A stretch of 64,000 nt of DNA, from the NCBI RefSeq assembly GCF_002967765.1, contig NZ_PUHY01000010.1, positions 310,001 to 374,000 on the forward strand, written 5' to 3'. How positions within the stretch are numbered: position 1 is the stretch's first letter; the number at the start of each line of letters is the position of its first letter. This DNA is from Blastopirellula marina (GTDB taxonomy: Bacteria > Planctomycetota > Planctomycetia > Pirellulales > Pirellulaceae). The translations under genes were made by a program, and so were the position numbers. Positions 9,043-20,552 of the stretch are shown here, piece after piece. A model generated the notes under the pieces. It was not told the DNA's origin, made no database searches, and worked only from the letters and a program-made list of their open reading frames with translations.

Positions 9043-10557
9043 TTACCAGGTGTACTCGAAACCAACCGTTGGACCGTGGTAAACCGCGTTGCCGTTGTCG
9101 TTAACAACTGCGGCTCGACCTGCGAGTGCCGTCCCGAGTGGCGAAGCTCCGCCGGTCGAGAAGTTGAAGTTGTCGCTCGATAGGGCGACACCGTCGATGT
9201 ACACGACTTGGTAACCAGCCCGCAGGGTGGCTCGTGGTGCCAAGCGGAAGGTGCTCATGAAACCACCTTCAGCAACCAGCGAGGCCCGACGTTGGGTTGC
9301 CCGTTCATACACAGGGCCGCCACCGGTGAAATCCAAGGTCGACTTCTGAGTTGCGGCGTTACCGTAAACACCCGCTTCACCGAAGGCAGTCAACGACCAG
9401 CGAGTGGTCAGCTTCAAGGTTGAATCCAAACCGAGCTGGGCACCGAACATGTCGTTCGTGGCGTCGACGGTGTAGATCATCGAACCGGTGTTCCCAGCGG
9501 TCAGATAGATCGAGTCGTCAGCCATGCGAACATAGCGGAAACCAACCCAGTACGATGCTTGCCACCAGCAGTTAGGCGAGGTGAAGAAGCGTCGCAGGTT
9601 CAGCTCGAACGAATCGAAGTTGTTCGAGGTTGCGAACGATTGGAAGTTTGCATTGTCGGTTTCAGCGTAGCCACCAACCGGATCCACACCGAATCGCGAG
9701 AACGGGGAGAACAGGTCGCCGGCTCCCGAGACCGAACTGAGCGAAGACCAGTTGCCCATGCCCAGGTAGCTGAACTCAAAGTAGCTGCCGACAAATGCCG
9801 AGCGTTGCAGCGTCATTCGAGTACCACCTTGGAAGTTGAAGTCAACGTCCTCGGTGCTGAGCACTGGGTTGTTGGCTGCCGCTTGCGAGGAAAGCACGGT
9901 GTTGTTGGCGTTGCCTGGCTCGAACATGAAGAACGTCGCGTCCACCGATACGTCGAAGTATCGTGGAGCACAACGACCACCATAGTTGCTCATGTCCCAG
10001 GCGTTGCCGATACCGCGAGAAAACCCGCAGTAAACGCCGCCGCCGGTCAGACCGCAGCAGCCGCCGCAACCAGCTCCACCGCAAGCCTGGCAACCACCGA
10101 AGTGGCCTCCACGACCGCCCATGCAGCTTTGGCAGCCAGCGCCGCCGCAACTTGCACAGCCGCCGTAGCCGCCCATGTGACTTGCAGGCATGACGTTTGG
10201 ATCCATCATGGGTTGCCCGGGAGCAGCCATGCCGTATCCGGCTTCCATCGGCATGCCATATCCGGCTGGGGCAACACCGTACGGTGCTGCCATGCCTGGC
10301 ATCATCATTTGGCCGTATGGGTCCATAGCGACATACGGATTCGGCCCAGGCTGCATGGGCATCTGTGGCCCTTGCTGGTCAACCTGTTGCCGCTCAACTC
10401 GCCAGTCGCCACTGGCAAATTGGCCGACGGCGGACGATTCTTGTCCGATCGTCCGCTGACCGGTTTGGTTGGCATAGGTTGTCTTTTCAGCGTTCGCCTG
10501 AGCGGCAAAAAACACTGTGGACAACGTCAAGGCGGTCCACAAGGTAGTGGCTCTCAT
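9043..10557 (-). CDS. BBP7-family outer-membrane beta-barrel protein with Cys/Gly-rich linker
   Basis: About 504 residues. The start is the ATG at 10557, with AGAGGA just upstream and a clean signal peptide (MRATTLWTALTLSTVFFAAQANA). An upstream in-frame start would add 17 residues ahead of the signal and is rejected. A Gln/Pro/Met-rich stretch (residues 60-125) leads to a Cys/Gly-rich segment (about 134-177) with repeated CxxC units (CASCGG, CQSC, CQACGG, CGGCCG). The C-terminal 320 residues alternate polar and aromatic residues and finish in YHGPTVGFEYTW, an outer-membrane barrel ending in an aromatic residue. The layout fits the planctomycete BBP7 (PF07585) family, thought to be outer-membrane porin-like proteins. 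Single gene, closed by a strong terminator. The family assignment comes from pattern, not a search. Confidence 0.85.
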   Translation of the reverse strand: MRATTLWTALTLSTVFFAAQANAEKTTYANQTGQRTIGQESSAVGQFASGDWRVERQQVDQQGPQMPMQPGPNPYVAMDPYGQMMMPGMAAPYGVAPAGYGMPMEAGYGMAAPGQPMMDPNVMPASHMGGYGGCASCGGAGCQSCMGGRGGHFGGCQACGGAGCGGCCGLTGGGVYCGFSRGIGNAWDMSNYGGRCAPRYFDVSVDATFFMFEPGNANNTVLSSQAAANNPVLSTEDVDFNFQGGTRMTLQRSAFVGSYFEFSYLGMGNWSSLSSVSGAGDLFSPFSRFGVDPVGGYAETDNANFQSFATSNNFDSFELNLRRFFTSPNCWWQASYWVGFRYVRMADDSIYLTAGNTGSMIYTVDATNDMFGAQLGLDSTLKLTTRWSLTAFGEAGVYGNAATQKSTLDFTGGGPVYERATQRRASLVAEGGFMSTFRLAPRATLRAGYQVVYIDGVALSSDNFNFSTGGASPLGTALAGRAAVVNDNGNAVYHGPTVGFEYTW

Positions 10558-10850
10558 GGGTTCCTCTTTCGCAATCGAAAGGCAACTGGATGGCCCAGTG
10601 GTCGACAACGGTTGGTAAATTGGCTATCGCAGGCCGCCCTAGTGGGCAGACCTTGAGTGTGACTCAAGTTGAATCTTCGATACCTTCAACACAACCAATC
10701 GGCATGGAAACGTAAGAAGAACCAGCACTTTCAGAACGAGCCGCAGATATTTTGCAAATTAACACGATCCGACCACCGCTAGCGTAGCAAAATGGCATTG
10801 CCACGCTTTGAATGGGCAGAACTTGGTCTAGATCGTCGCAGGACGAGGCA

Positions 10851-12068
10851 CTAGCTTCGGTTTTCATACCAAACTAGCCGGCCAACCCCATCCACACGTT
10901 GAAGCACCAACAAATCGAGATCACCATCGTGATCCAGGTCGTACGTTAAAACCTTCTCAAAGGTTCCCTTGGGCAACACGGCGATCGGGTCAACAATCCA
11001 AATTGGACTATCACCAAGAACTTGCTGCCGATAGCAAACCAACGTCGCTTCGCCATCGCGGTGCAAAGCCCCATGAATCACGTCACTGCGACCACTTCCC
11101 GTGAGATCGGCGATCGCTACGCATGTGCCTTCTCTCGCATTATAAGCGGGCGGAATCACGGAAGTCTTCCAACTTGGCGACCGCTGCCCATGTTGCACAT
11201 AAAGACGCACGAAGCCGGATTTCGTGGCAGCGGCAACGTCCGGTAGGCGGTCTTTTCCAATATCACCGATCGCTAACGCTGTGATGCTATCACTTTCGTC
11301 GCCGATCATCGTGTGTAACCAAGCTTCGGGACGCGTGGCGTTTTCGGGGCCAGGATTGGTCAGCCAGTGGATTCCCGGTGCAATGATTCCATGATGCGTG
11401 AAGACGAGATCGATTAATCCGTCGCGATTCAGATCGTGCGCTAGCAGTGACGAGCCTGCTTCGGCGCGGGTGATCGGGTGAAAACCCTCCACGTAGAAAT
11501 AATCCGCCGTGTTCCCTTGCCGCTGTAGCCAACCAATGGTCGCATCGACGCCAACGCCAGCACAGAACACCTCTTCACCACGAATCGTGTCGATCCGTCC
11601 GACAGCCAACTTTGCGCCGGAAATTTCCTTCTGATCTCGGACGATCACCTCCGAGAGCCACTGCCAAGATCTTCCGTTTTTGCGTATCACCGGTTCGGCC
11701 CGGTGCAGCATTAATGGCTCCGCATCGCTGCGATGGCTAGTTACGATATCAGGTCGGCCATCCCCATTCAGATCGGCAATTACCACATCGGCAGGATGTG
11801 CGACGGCTTGCAGGGTGCTTGCATGCCACAGCTTCCTTGCCACCGTTTTTCCTGGATGCAAATAGGTTTGAACTAACCCAGCTTTCTCGGAGTCGACCGC
11901 GATCGCGGCCACATCAACCAGGCCATCCCCGTTCAGATCACGTGCGACGATACGCTGAAAGTCGAGCGAATCGTTCGCGATCTTATGCTCTTTCCACCCG
12001 TCTCCTGCCGGGGAAAAGGAGGTCATCATCAAAAAAGGAAACCACATCGCTAGCAACGAATTCTTCAT
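10851..12068 (-). CDS. Secreted FG-GAP/VCBS-repeat beta-propeller protein
   Basis: 405 residues with an N-terminal signal (MKNSLLAMWFPFLMMTSFSPAG). At least six repeats carry the Ca-binding D-x-[DN]-x-D-G-x-x-D core: RDLNGDGLVDVA, ADLNGDGRPDIV, HDLNRDGLIDLV, GDIGKDRLPDVA, ADLTGSGRSDVI and YDLDHDGDLDLL. These are typical FG-GAP/VCBS blades, predicting a calcium-stabilised beta-propeller in the periplasm or outside the cell. Such proteins usually bind partners or polysaccharides rather than act as enzymes; no catalytic motif is visible. The gene stands alone, with 293 apparently non-coding bases before the barrel gene. Confidence 0.88.
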   Translation of the reverse strand: MKNSLLAMWFPFLMMTSFSPAGDGWKEHKIANDSLDFQRIVARDLNGDGLVDVAAIAVDSEKAGLVQTYLHPGKTVARKLWHASTLQAVAHPADVVIADLNGDGRPDIVTSHRSDAEPLMLHRAEPVIRKNGRSWQWLSEVIVRDQKEISGAKLAVGRIDTIRGEEVFCAGVGVDATIGWLQRQGNTADYFYVEGFHPITRAEAGSSLLAHDLNRDGLIDLVFTHHGIIAPGIHWLTNPGPENATRPEAWLHTMIGDESDSITALAIGDIGKDRLPDVAAATKSGFVRLYVQHGQRSPSWKTSVIPPAYNAREGTCVAIADLTGSGRSDVIHGALHRDGEATLVCYRQQVLGDSPIWIVDPIAVLPKGTFEKVLTYDLDHDGDLDLLVLQRVDGVGRLVWYENRS

Positions 12069-12190
12069 GAGCGTTCATCTCGCTAGGGTATTCAGCAAAC
12101 GCCGCCTCAGGTGGTTTCAATAGACAACCTTCCTTCAATTTCATCAATTCATTTGCAAGACTACCGAACGCCACGGAAACGTCGCAACGG

Positions 12191-12799
12191 CTATTTGGCC
12201 CGCTTTTTGACGGGGATTTGAATCTCCCAGTAGCGATCCTTCTTGGGCTTCATCGGTCCGTTGTAACCAAGCCGGCGTGGCTGCCCCGCTTCTTCCCATT
12301 GTTGATTCTTCTCGAGCCAAGCACGCAGTTCCTCCAAGCCTTCTCGGAAAGCTTTCTCGTTCATCGCGCCTCGATAGCCGAGTGTGAGGAAGTCCTCCGC
12401 GTCGCGATTTTCAACGATTACTTTCCCCAGGCCTGGCCCCGCTTTGCCTTGATCGGGCTGGCGATAGACGAACTCCATCTCGACTTCTGATTTGTCATCT
12501 TCTTTCGAGTAGGTATTAATCACCGGAGCCGTCATCTCGACACCGTTGGCTTGAATATGGGCGAATAGCTGCCAGAACAAAGCGTTATCGGCCTGATCGA
12601 AGCTACCGGTCGACTCCGCTTTGGCCGTGCGATATGCCGGGTAGGTCTTTACTTCGATCTCACCTGGCTCCGTCAGCTTTGGCCATCCTTGGGGCAGAGG
12701 AGCATCCGACTTGTCATCAGAACTACCGTCAGCTGCGAAGCTGTACGAATGGCCAAAAGCTAGCAACGCGAACGCGAATATGAATGCTATCGATTTCAT
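12191..12799 (-). CDS. SOUL-family haem-binding-like secreted protein
   Basis: About 202 residues. The ATG at 12799 is chosen over one 12 bases upstream because GGAG lies 6 bases before it. A signal peptide (MKSIAFIFAFALLAFGHSYSFA) is followed by a charged linker and a SOUL fold: EIEVKTYPAYRTAKAESTG, NGVEMTAPVIN, EFVYRQPDQ and a C-terminal RLGYNGPMKP. SOUL proteins bind haem or other hydrophobic ligands in eukaryotes; the role of secreted bacterial versions is not settled. The core motif V-E-M-T-A-P-V is the strongest evidence. Confidence 0.85.
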   Translation of the reverse strand: MKSIAFIFAFALLAFGHSYSFAADGSSDDKSDAPLPQGWPKLTEPGEIEVKTYPAYRTAKAESTGSFDQADNALFWQLFAHIQANGVEMTAPVINTYSKEDDKSEVEMEFVYRQPDQGKAGPGLGKVIVENRDAEDFLTLGYRGAMNEKAFREGLEELRAWLEKNQQWEEAGQPRRLGYNGPMKPKKDRYWEIQIPVKKRAK

Positions 12800-12926
12800 C
12801 GCAATCTCCATCGGGGAAGTTAGAAGCGGACCGCTTCACGATAACCGATAGCGATTCAGAGATTTAACATGACGTGGCGAATCGAGTTGGAACGGCGTCA
12901 GATGGGAACTGCAGTCAAGAAACGTT

Positions 12927-12960
12927 GGAAGGGCAAGCCTGGCGTACAGGCTGCCCTTCC
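12927..12960 (-). terminator. Possible terminator hairpin of SHD1-protein gene
   Basis: Long stem (GGAAGGGCA.GCCTG with its complement) around a short loop, 35-65 bases past the stop codon of the gene ending at 12994. There is no good T tract on the minus strand, so this may be a processing or rho-dependent site instead. Confidence 0.45.
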
Positions 12961-12993
12961 GGTCCAATCGCTCCCAGTAGGGAAGGTAATCGC

Positions 12994-15796
<2,803 letters not shown>

Positions 15797-15829
15797 TCAA
15801 ACTCCAGTCGGCAATGGATGCAGGCAAGT

Positions 15830-15878
15830 CAGGGTAGAGAAACCCTGCATTATGCACCAAAGCATGCACTCTCGGCAA
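15830..15878 (-). promoter_or_regulatory. Candidate guaB promoter and leader hairpin
   Basis: Minus strand: TTGCCG (15878-15873), an 18-base spacer and CATAAT (15854-15849). Just after the expected start of transcription there is a perfect hairpin CAGGGT/ACCCTG (15847-15830) without a T tract. This is pattern-based only. Confidence 0.4.
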
Positions 15879-16017
15879 CGCATGCGACTTTAGGGAAAAC
15901 CGACAATTTAGGTGCATTTCATTCCGAAAAACCGCCATCGACCGCTTCCCCCTCGAATTGGTATGTTTGGCGACTCCCAGTACCACGTTTTTTTCGACGA
16001 ATAAGGATGCAGGAAAG

Positions 16018-16569
16018 ATGTCGCCCCAAATCTCACTTATTGGCCTGACCATTCTGCTTGGCTTCGTCGCATGCAGCGTGCAAGCGGAAGAGCCCGCAAC
16101 GCAAATTGAGGAAATGATCGTCCTCAAGGTTCAGGTGATGGAAAAACGGCCTGGCCAAGAAAAACCGGTGACCTTGTCGCAGCCGATGGTCCAGACCATG
16201 ATCAATCTGCCCGTCTCGCTGAACGTTGGTGGCAAGGCAAAATCGAAGTTCGGCGATCAGGAACATTCGCTCGGCATGCAAATGGGAGCCCGCTTTGCGA
16301 AGCTCGAAGACGACAAGTACGAGCTGAAATTGGCCATGTCGCTGGGCGATCAACGCCAGCCCGAAGACGAACCGCAAACAGAAATCTTCTTCGAGAATCG
16401 CTTGCATGTTCGTACCATCATGAAATCAGGCGAGACGAAGAAAATCACGATCTCTCCTTATCGCTGGTGCGAACTGACGATCAATCCATCGCAGACCGAG
16501 CGAGAAGATTTTCCAAAGGTAAGTGCCGTCCCATCGACTGCTCCGGGCACATCTGCCTCATCGCGCTAG
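16018..16569 (+). CDS. Small secreted protein of unknown function
   Basis: 183 residues. The ATG at 16018 is chosen because AGGAAAG lies immediately upstream and a signal peptide follows (SPQISLIGLTILLGFVACSVQA). The mature part is rich in beta-prone, charged stretches (MIVLKVQVMEKRPGQ, RTIMKSGETKKITIS), with no known catalytic motif. Cys in GFVAC could make it a lipoprotein, but the lipobox is poor. It is divergent from guaB. Function unknown. Confidence 0.7.
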   Translation: MSPQISLIGLTILLGFVACSVQAEEPATQIEEMIVLKVQVMEKRPGQEKPVTLSQPMVQTMINLPVSLNVGGKAKSKFGDQEHSLGMQMGARFAKLEDDKYELKLAMSLGDQRQPEDEPQTEIFFENRLHVRTIMKSGETKKITISPYRWCELTINPSQTEREDFPKVSAVPSTAPGTSASSR

Positions 16570-16633
16570 ACGAGGCTCTCACGGCGACCGTCCGCGGAGT
16601 GAACCGCCTTCCCACGTGAACCAAAGAATCGAA

Positions 16634-16885
16634 ATGAAATGCCTTCAATGCGAGTCGACCAGAATCGTCAGCGGCGTTCGGCCGGTCGATCATGGCCATG
16701 GCGGCAACATGTACAACCTATCCCTAGAGGTCTATGCCAACCCGAGCGCCTGGCTGTTTAAAGAGGCGCATTCGAGCCCCATGCTGGCCAACGTCTGCGT
16801 GGACTGCGGCTACGTGATGTTTTACGTTTCGATACCTGAGGCTCGAAAGCTGGAGCAGCAAAAGGAACGAGGCGAAAAGCGATAG
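16634..16885 (+). CDS. Small zinc-ribbon protein
   Basis: 83 residues. MKCLQCES at the N-terminus and VCVDCGYVMFY near residue 60 supply two CxxC pairs, a four-Cys zinc ribbon. The start at 16634 is preferred because the upstream extension in the same frame is Arg/His-rich and overlaps the previous gene. The ribosome-binding site is weak. Similar short CxxC...CxxCG proteins occur widely as uncharacterised zinc-ribbon proteins. No partner is implied by the neighbours. Confidence 0.7.
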   Translation: MKCLQCESTRIVSGVRPVDHGHGGNMYNLSLEVYANPSAWLFKEAHSSPMLANVCVDCGYVMFYVSIPEARKLEQQKERGEKR

Positions 16886-16906
16886 CGTTCGTAAGCTTTA
16901 AGCCCG

Positions 16907-17833
16907 CTACGAAAACTCAACCGAACGTCGACTGAAGAGATTGTATTCAAACTCTTCCAGGCGGAACTTAGGCTTCGCATCGGCCACGCTGGCCACACCG
17001 GCAGTCACCAGCAACGGCAGATAATGATCGGGCGTCGGGTGGTTTCGCCGAACATCCGGAGCTTTGCTGGCGTAGTCCATCAGCACATCGTATTGCCGAG
17101 CCGCGATTGCCTTCGCTGCCCAATCGTCGAATTCCTGAGCAAACTGAGGCGTGACCATCGGCAAACCACGTCGTAGTTCGAGCATCGGATGCGTGATGTT
17201 GCCGCTTCCAACAATTAGCACACCTTCGTTACGCAGTGGTGCCAATGCTCGGCCGAATTCGAACAGCCCTTTCGGTCCCTCAGCACTTGGCATCGAGACC
17301 TGTAGCACGGGAATGTCTGCCTTGGGATACATGTGCACCAGCGGGGTCCACGCCCCGTGATCGAGCCCACGGCCGGAACGCGCGACCGATGAACGTGGCA
17401 GGATCGCTTCAACCCGTTCAGCCAATGCCTTCGCGCCAGGGGCATCATAACGAACTTCGTACAAGGCCTGAGGAAAGCCACCAAAGTCGTAGACCAATTC
17501 CTTGGGGTCCGTGGTGCTAAGCATCACGGGACGCGTCTTCTCCCAATGCGCCGAGATCACCAGAATCGCCTTTGGGGCGGGAAGCTGTTGGCCCCACTTG
17601 GTGAAAGGAGCGCCCTTCGACGGGGTGATTGCTAGATCTGGTGAGCCATGGGCGACGAAGATGACCGGCATTTTGCCATCACCCGCCCCATCTGGCCCTA
17701 CTGGAGTGGCAAGAGCTTCGGCTCCAATCGCACCTGAAAAGGCCATAGCGGTACCTCCCACTGCCACATCCGTGTTGAATTCGCGTCGATTCAACTTCAC
17801 CGAATCGTTGGACGACAAATCTTCCGACGTCAT
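16907..17833 (-). CDS. DODA-type extradiol ring-cleaving dioxygenase, apparently Tat-exported
   Basis: About 308 residues from the ATG at 17833 (GAGGA about 10 bases upstream; a GTG 45 bases further up is less likely). The catalytic part matches the LigB/YgiD class: VAHGSPDLAI, VISAHWEKTRPVM, GLDHGAWTPL and GSGNITH supply the His ligands of the metal site. YgiD-like enzymes open catechol rings such as DOPA using Zn or Fe; the substrate here is unknown. An N-terminal NRREF followed by a hydrophobic, small-residue stretch (VAVGGTAMAFSGAIGAEALA) looks like a twin-arginine signal, which is unusual for a family normally cytoplasmic. Confidence 0.88.
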   Translation of the reverse strand: MTSEDLSSNDSVKLNRREFNTDVAVGGTAMAFSGAIGAEALATPVGPDGAGDGKMPVIFVAHGSPDLAITPSKGAPFTKWGQQLPAPKAILVISAHWEKTRPVMLSTTDPKELVYDFGGFPQALYEVRYDAPGAKALAERVEAILPRSSVARSGRGLDHGAWTPLVHMYPKADIPVLQVSMPSAEGPKGLFEFGRALAPLRNEGVLIVGSGNITHPMLELRRGLPMVTPQFAQEFDDWAAKAIAARQYDVLMDYASKAPDVRRNHPTPDHYLPLLVTAGVASVADAKPKFRLEEFEYNLFSRRSVEFS

Positions 17834-18068
17834 CTTCACATGTTCCTCTTTCCAAACGACCTGGTGAAACCGATCCACGAACCGGTAGCCACTTCACCAA
17901 ACACCACACATGAAAATTATTGACATGTCATCTATATGCGTCAATCCTGAAAAAAGGGAACCACCAATACGGTGTCCGAAGCGAACGAGCAGCTACGCCA
18001 ACGAGGGCGGAAGCTTGCTTAAATGGCCTCTTAGAATGCGTGCGGACAATGCCACACGCCAATAGGAA

Positions 18069-18533
18069 CTACCACCACTTCCCAGGGCGGCCACCATAAT
18101 AGGTCTTGTTTTCGGTGTTGTGATACAACACCGATGGAAGAAACGGGCCGGCATAGTAGACGCTCGTAGTGCCCATCACGTATGTATCAAATAACCAGTA
18201 GTGACTTCTTCCCTTACTCGATCTAAAGAAGGTCGCGTTGTACGTATGCAGTTTGCTTTTATGGGTTACCGAGATGATCGTAAACTTGCATGGTAGGTGA
18301 GGAGCAACATAAGCGCCTCGGTCATTGGCAGCCTGAACGCAACTTTGTCCTCGGACAATATAGTTGTTGCTTGAATACCGCCATCCGCTTCCTTTCAGGA
18401 CACGTTTCAGGTCCGCCTCGACCTGGGTTGCCATCTTTTGCTCGTCATCGGTCAGGTTCTCAGGTGAGAGAAGATGAAGCTGACTTTTAATCTGCATCCA
18501 CATCGACTCAGCACGGGCAATCTCAGTGGTCAT
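18069..18533 (-). CDS. Hypothetical protein
   Basis: 154 residues with AAGGG about 6 bases before the ATG. An acidic, helical N-terminus (MTTEIARAESMWMQIKSQL; NLTDDEQKMATQVEADLKRV) is followed by an aromatic beta-rich C-terminus (SHYWLFDTYVMG, YYAGPFLPSVLYH, YYGGRPGKWW). No signal peptide, membrane segment or known motif is visible. It lies between two gene-poor gaps next to another unknown gene (18768). Not recognised. Confidence 0.6.
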   Translation of the reverse strand: MTTEIARAESMWMQIKSQLHLLSPENLTDDEQKMATQVEADLKRVLKGSGWRYSSNNYIVRGQSCVQAANDRGAYVAPHLPCKFTIISVTHKSKLHTYNATFFRSSKGRSHYWLFDTYVMGTTSVYYAGPFLPSVLYHNTENKTYYGGRPGKWW

Positions 18534-18767
18534 GTCTTACCCTTTTTCAATTGATCATGGTGCGGTAACTGGCGGATCAAGCATAAACATGTGATTATGC
18601 GAAGTAAAGCATTTACTCAACATGCGCGATCATTTGTAGTGAGCCAGATACAGCCACCAAGTACAACGATTTGACTCAATGCTGCTACCACGGTTGCCAA
18701 CCGCCTTACGAAATGGTGATGAACCTCACACCCCTCACCAGCCACAGCCCACGAGAATAGCTCGACC

Positions 18768-19544
18768 ATGACGACTGGAATCCACTCCCCGTTCTTGTTT
18801 GGCAACCAGAAAATTGCCGGCGTTGAGCACCACCCCGGAAAGTTCTCGCATCAGTTCGGAGGTGGTTCGACTTTCCAGGGAACGTCGCGCGAAGATTGCG
18901 ACGGATTACACGTGCACCTGATCTATTTGTTCGATCTCAACGATCCGAAGATCCCCATAGAAGTCCCAGGGATTCGCTGGCTACCGCTGTTCTACTGCTT
19001 TGACTTTCAAGTGGTCACGATCGGATATCAGCTGCTTGACGATCAGCACCTCAAATTCTTCTTCAATCGAAGCGATGCCAGGACCAGTGATCATGAAGAG
19101 TGGCCGGGGGATGACTTTCCGATGCAGTTTGTTCAAAGCGAGGTCACTGTGCATGATCGGAGGTACGATCCGCAAAACGTCGAAGATGCCTACAGGTTCT
19201 CCGGAATCTTCGGTGTGGACGAGCTTTCCACGTACGACTTGGAATTATTAAAAGAGAGAGTCGTCCAAGAGAACGAAGACTTGTTGGATGCACCTCTCGA
19301 AAACGACGAGGACTTTCGCGACCATTTGCACATGCCATTTCTCAACGGGATTCCAGAGGCCCGCTGCATGAATCCTGTTTGTGATCTCGCTCAACAGAGT
19401 CGGAAAGGCCAGCTTAAACCGCTGGCGTTATTGAGTGGAAATCCAGCAAAAGGCGTTCATCTATTCGGAGAGTTTGGCGACTATACGTCGCTCTACTTTC
19501 AGCGGTGCGAAATGTGCCAGACGATCCGTGTCGACGTTTGCTGA
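18768..19544 (+). CDS. Hypothetical protein with C-terminal Cys pairs
   Basis: 258 residues, no signal peptide. An aromatic beta-rich N-terminal half (GLHVHLIYLFDLNDP, WLPLFYCFDFQVVTIGYQLL) is followed by an acidic helical region. The C-terminal end has CMNPVC and, 50 residues on, CEMC, which could bind zinc. The general feel (a DUF1963/YwqG-like protein that ends in Cys pairs) is a guess and not strong enough to name. It converges on the secreted protein gene at 19554, only 9 bases away. Confidence 0.62.
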   Translation: MTTGIHSPFLFGNQKIAGVEHHPGKFSHQFGGGSTFQGTSREDCDGLHVHLIYLFDLNDPKIPIEVPGIRWLPLFYCFDFQVVTIGYQLLDDQHLKFFFNRSDARTSDHEEWPGDDFPMQFVQSEVTVHDRRYDPQNVEDAYRFSGIFGVDELSTYDLELLKERVVQENEDLLDAPLENDEDFRDHLHMPFLNGIPEARCMNPVCDLAQQSRKGQLKPLALLSGNPAKGVHLFGEFGDYTSLYFQRCEMCQTIRVDVC

Positions 19545-19553
19545 AAGTGCCTA

Positions 19554-20399
19554 CTAAGTCCCTTCCTCAAACACGCGTCGCTGCTGTCGCTTGTTGCGGA
19601 AGATACCGGTCTTGTTTGGCGTCGTGGCAGGCACCATCACTTCGGAAGCGACCTCGTAGTTGAGAAGCTGGACGGTCGTCTTCGATTTCAGCTTGCCGTC
19701 CGCGCCGTAAGCGGTCATCCAAGTTCCGACCACAAAGCCGGGCACATCGGCACATTGGGCTTCGACGGTTTCGGTTGTTTCATCCGTTGATGTCGTCTTC
19801 TGAACGATAAAGGCGACCGTTTTAATCTCGGTAAGCACCGGGTATGGCTTATCTAGTGCGATTACTTCCGAGACCATTTGCTTGTCCGGGGCATCTGCTC
19901 CGGCTGGCGTAAAAGTGTGTTCGCGGCGGAGAATGTACGGGGGCGTGTCGGCGTTGTAAAAGACTTTGCCCGTGACCCTGGTTGGTTCCCCCAAAACTTC
20001 CATCTGACGTACTTCACATTTGAAGGGCTTACCCAGAATCGAGAGTTTTTGCTCGCCACCAGGCGTGATGCGTACGCGCTGCGTTCCGGTCTGACCATTG
20101 ATGCCGCTGCGGAATTCACGAATCGGCTTCTCGAAGACTTGCCCACTAACTTCTGACTTCGCTTCGCGTTCGAGCACGATGTAGTCGCGGCCAACTTCCT
20201 TCAACCGAATCGTCAACGTGGTGGTCATCGAAGAAACGAGTTCACCATCCTTGAACGTTTCGGTGACCTGCTTGATCTGCTTCCACGATCCTTCCGGAAA
20301 GCTGGCCCACTCATGGTGCTCGGGAGGAACCAACAGTTCCTGCGCGGCTACCCACGACGGCAGCAGAAGCAGCAGCAAAAGGGCGAATCCTCGGAGCAT
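19554..20399 (-). CDS. Secreted protein of unknown function
   Basis: 281 residues. The ATG is preceded by GGGAAG at about 6 bases. A very leucine-rich signal peptide (MLRGFALLLLLLLPSWVAAQ) is followed by a soluble domain of alternating beta strands (SFPEGSWKQIKQVTETF, TTLTIRLKEVGRDYIVLERE, CEVRQMEVLGEPTRVTGKVFY). No catalytic motif or Cys pattern is seen. The repeated pairing of a Lys/Glu-rich strand with a short turn suggests a lipocalin- or LolA-like open barrel, but that is speculation. Planctomycete secreted protein, probably periplasmic. Confidence 0.7.
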   Translation of the reverse strand: MLRGFALLLLLLLPSWVAAQELLVPPEHHEWASFPEGSWKQIKQVTETFKDGELVSSMTTTLTIRLKEVGRDYIVLEREAKSEVSGQVFEKPIREFRSGINGQTGTQRVRITPGGEQKLSILGKPFKCEVRQMEVLGEPTRVTGKVFYNADTPPYILRREHTFTPAGADAPDKQMVSEVIALDKPYPVLTEIKTVAFIVQKTTSTDETTETVEAQCADVPGFVVGTWMTAYGADGKLKSKTTVQLLNYEVASEVMVPATTPNKTGIFRNKRQQRRVFEEGT

Positions 20400-20552
20400 G
20401 TAAACTTCCCAGATAAAACGAACCAGACGAAACGGTTTTCGGACAAGTCGATTTGACCAGGGACATGAATTGCCCGGGCCTTAACTTGCCTAGGTTACTT
20501 TATCATGGAGCGCGATACATCCAAGTGGGTCTATTCAAGTGCCCCGGACGCC

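Noticed and set aside
9559-10656. 365-residue plus-strand frame across the BBP7 barrel gene
   Set aside because: Its Ala/Thr/His-rich sequence is the reverse reading of Gly/Cys-rich coding DNA; no ribosome-binding site.
10664-10867. 67-residue minus frame between the barrel and propeller genes
   Set aside because: Overlaps the end of the propeller gene, with no ribosome-binding site or motif.
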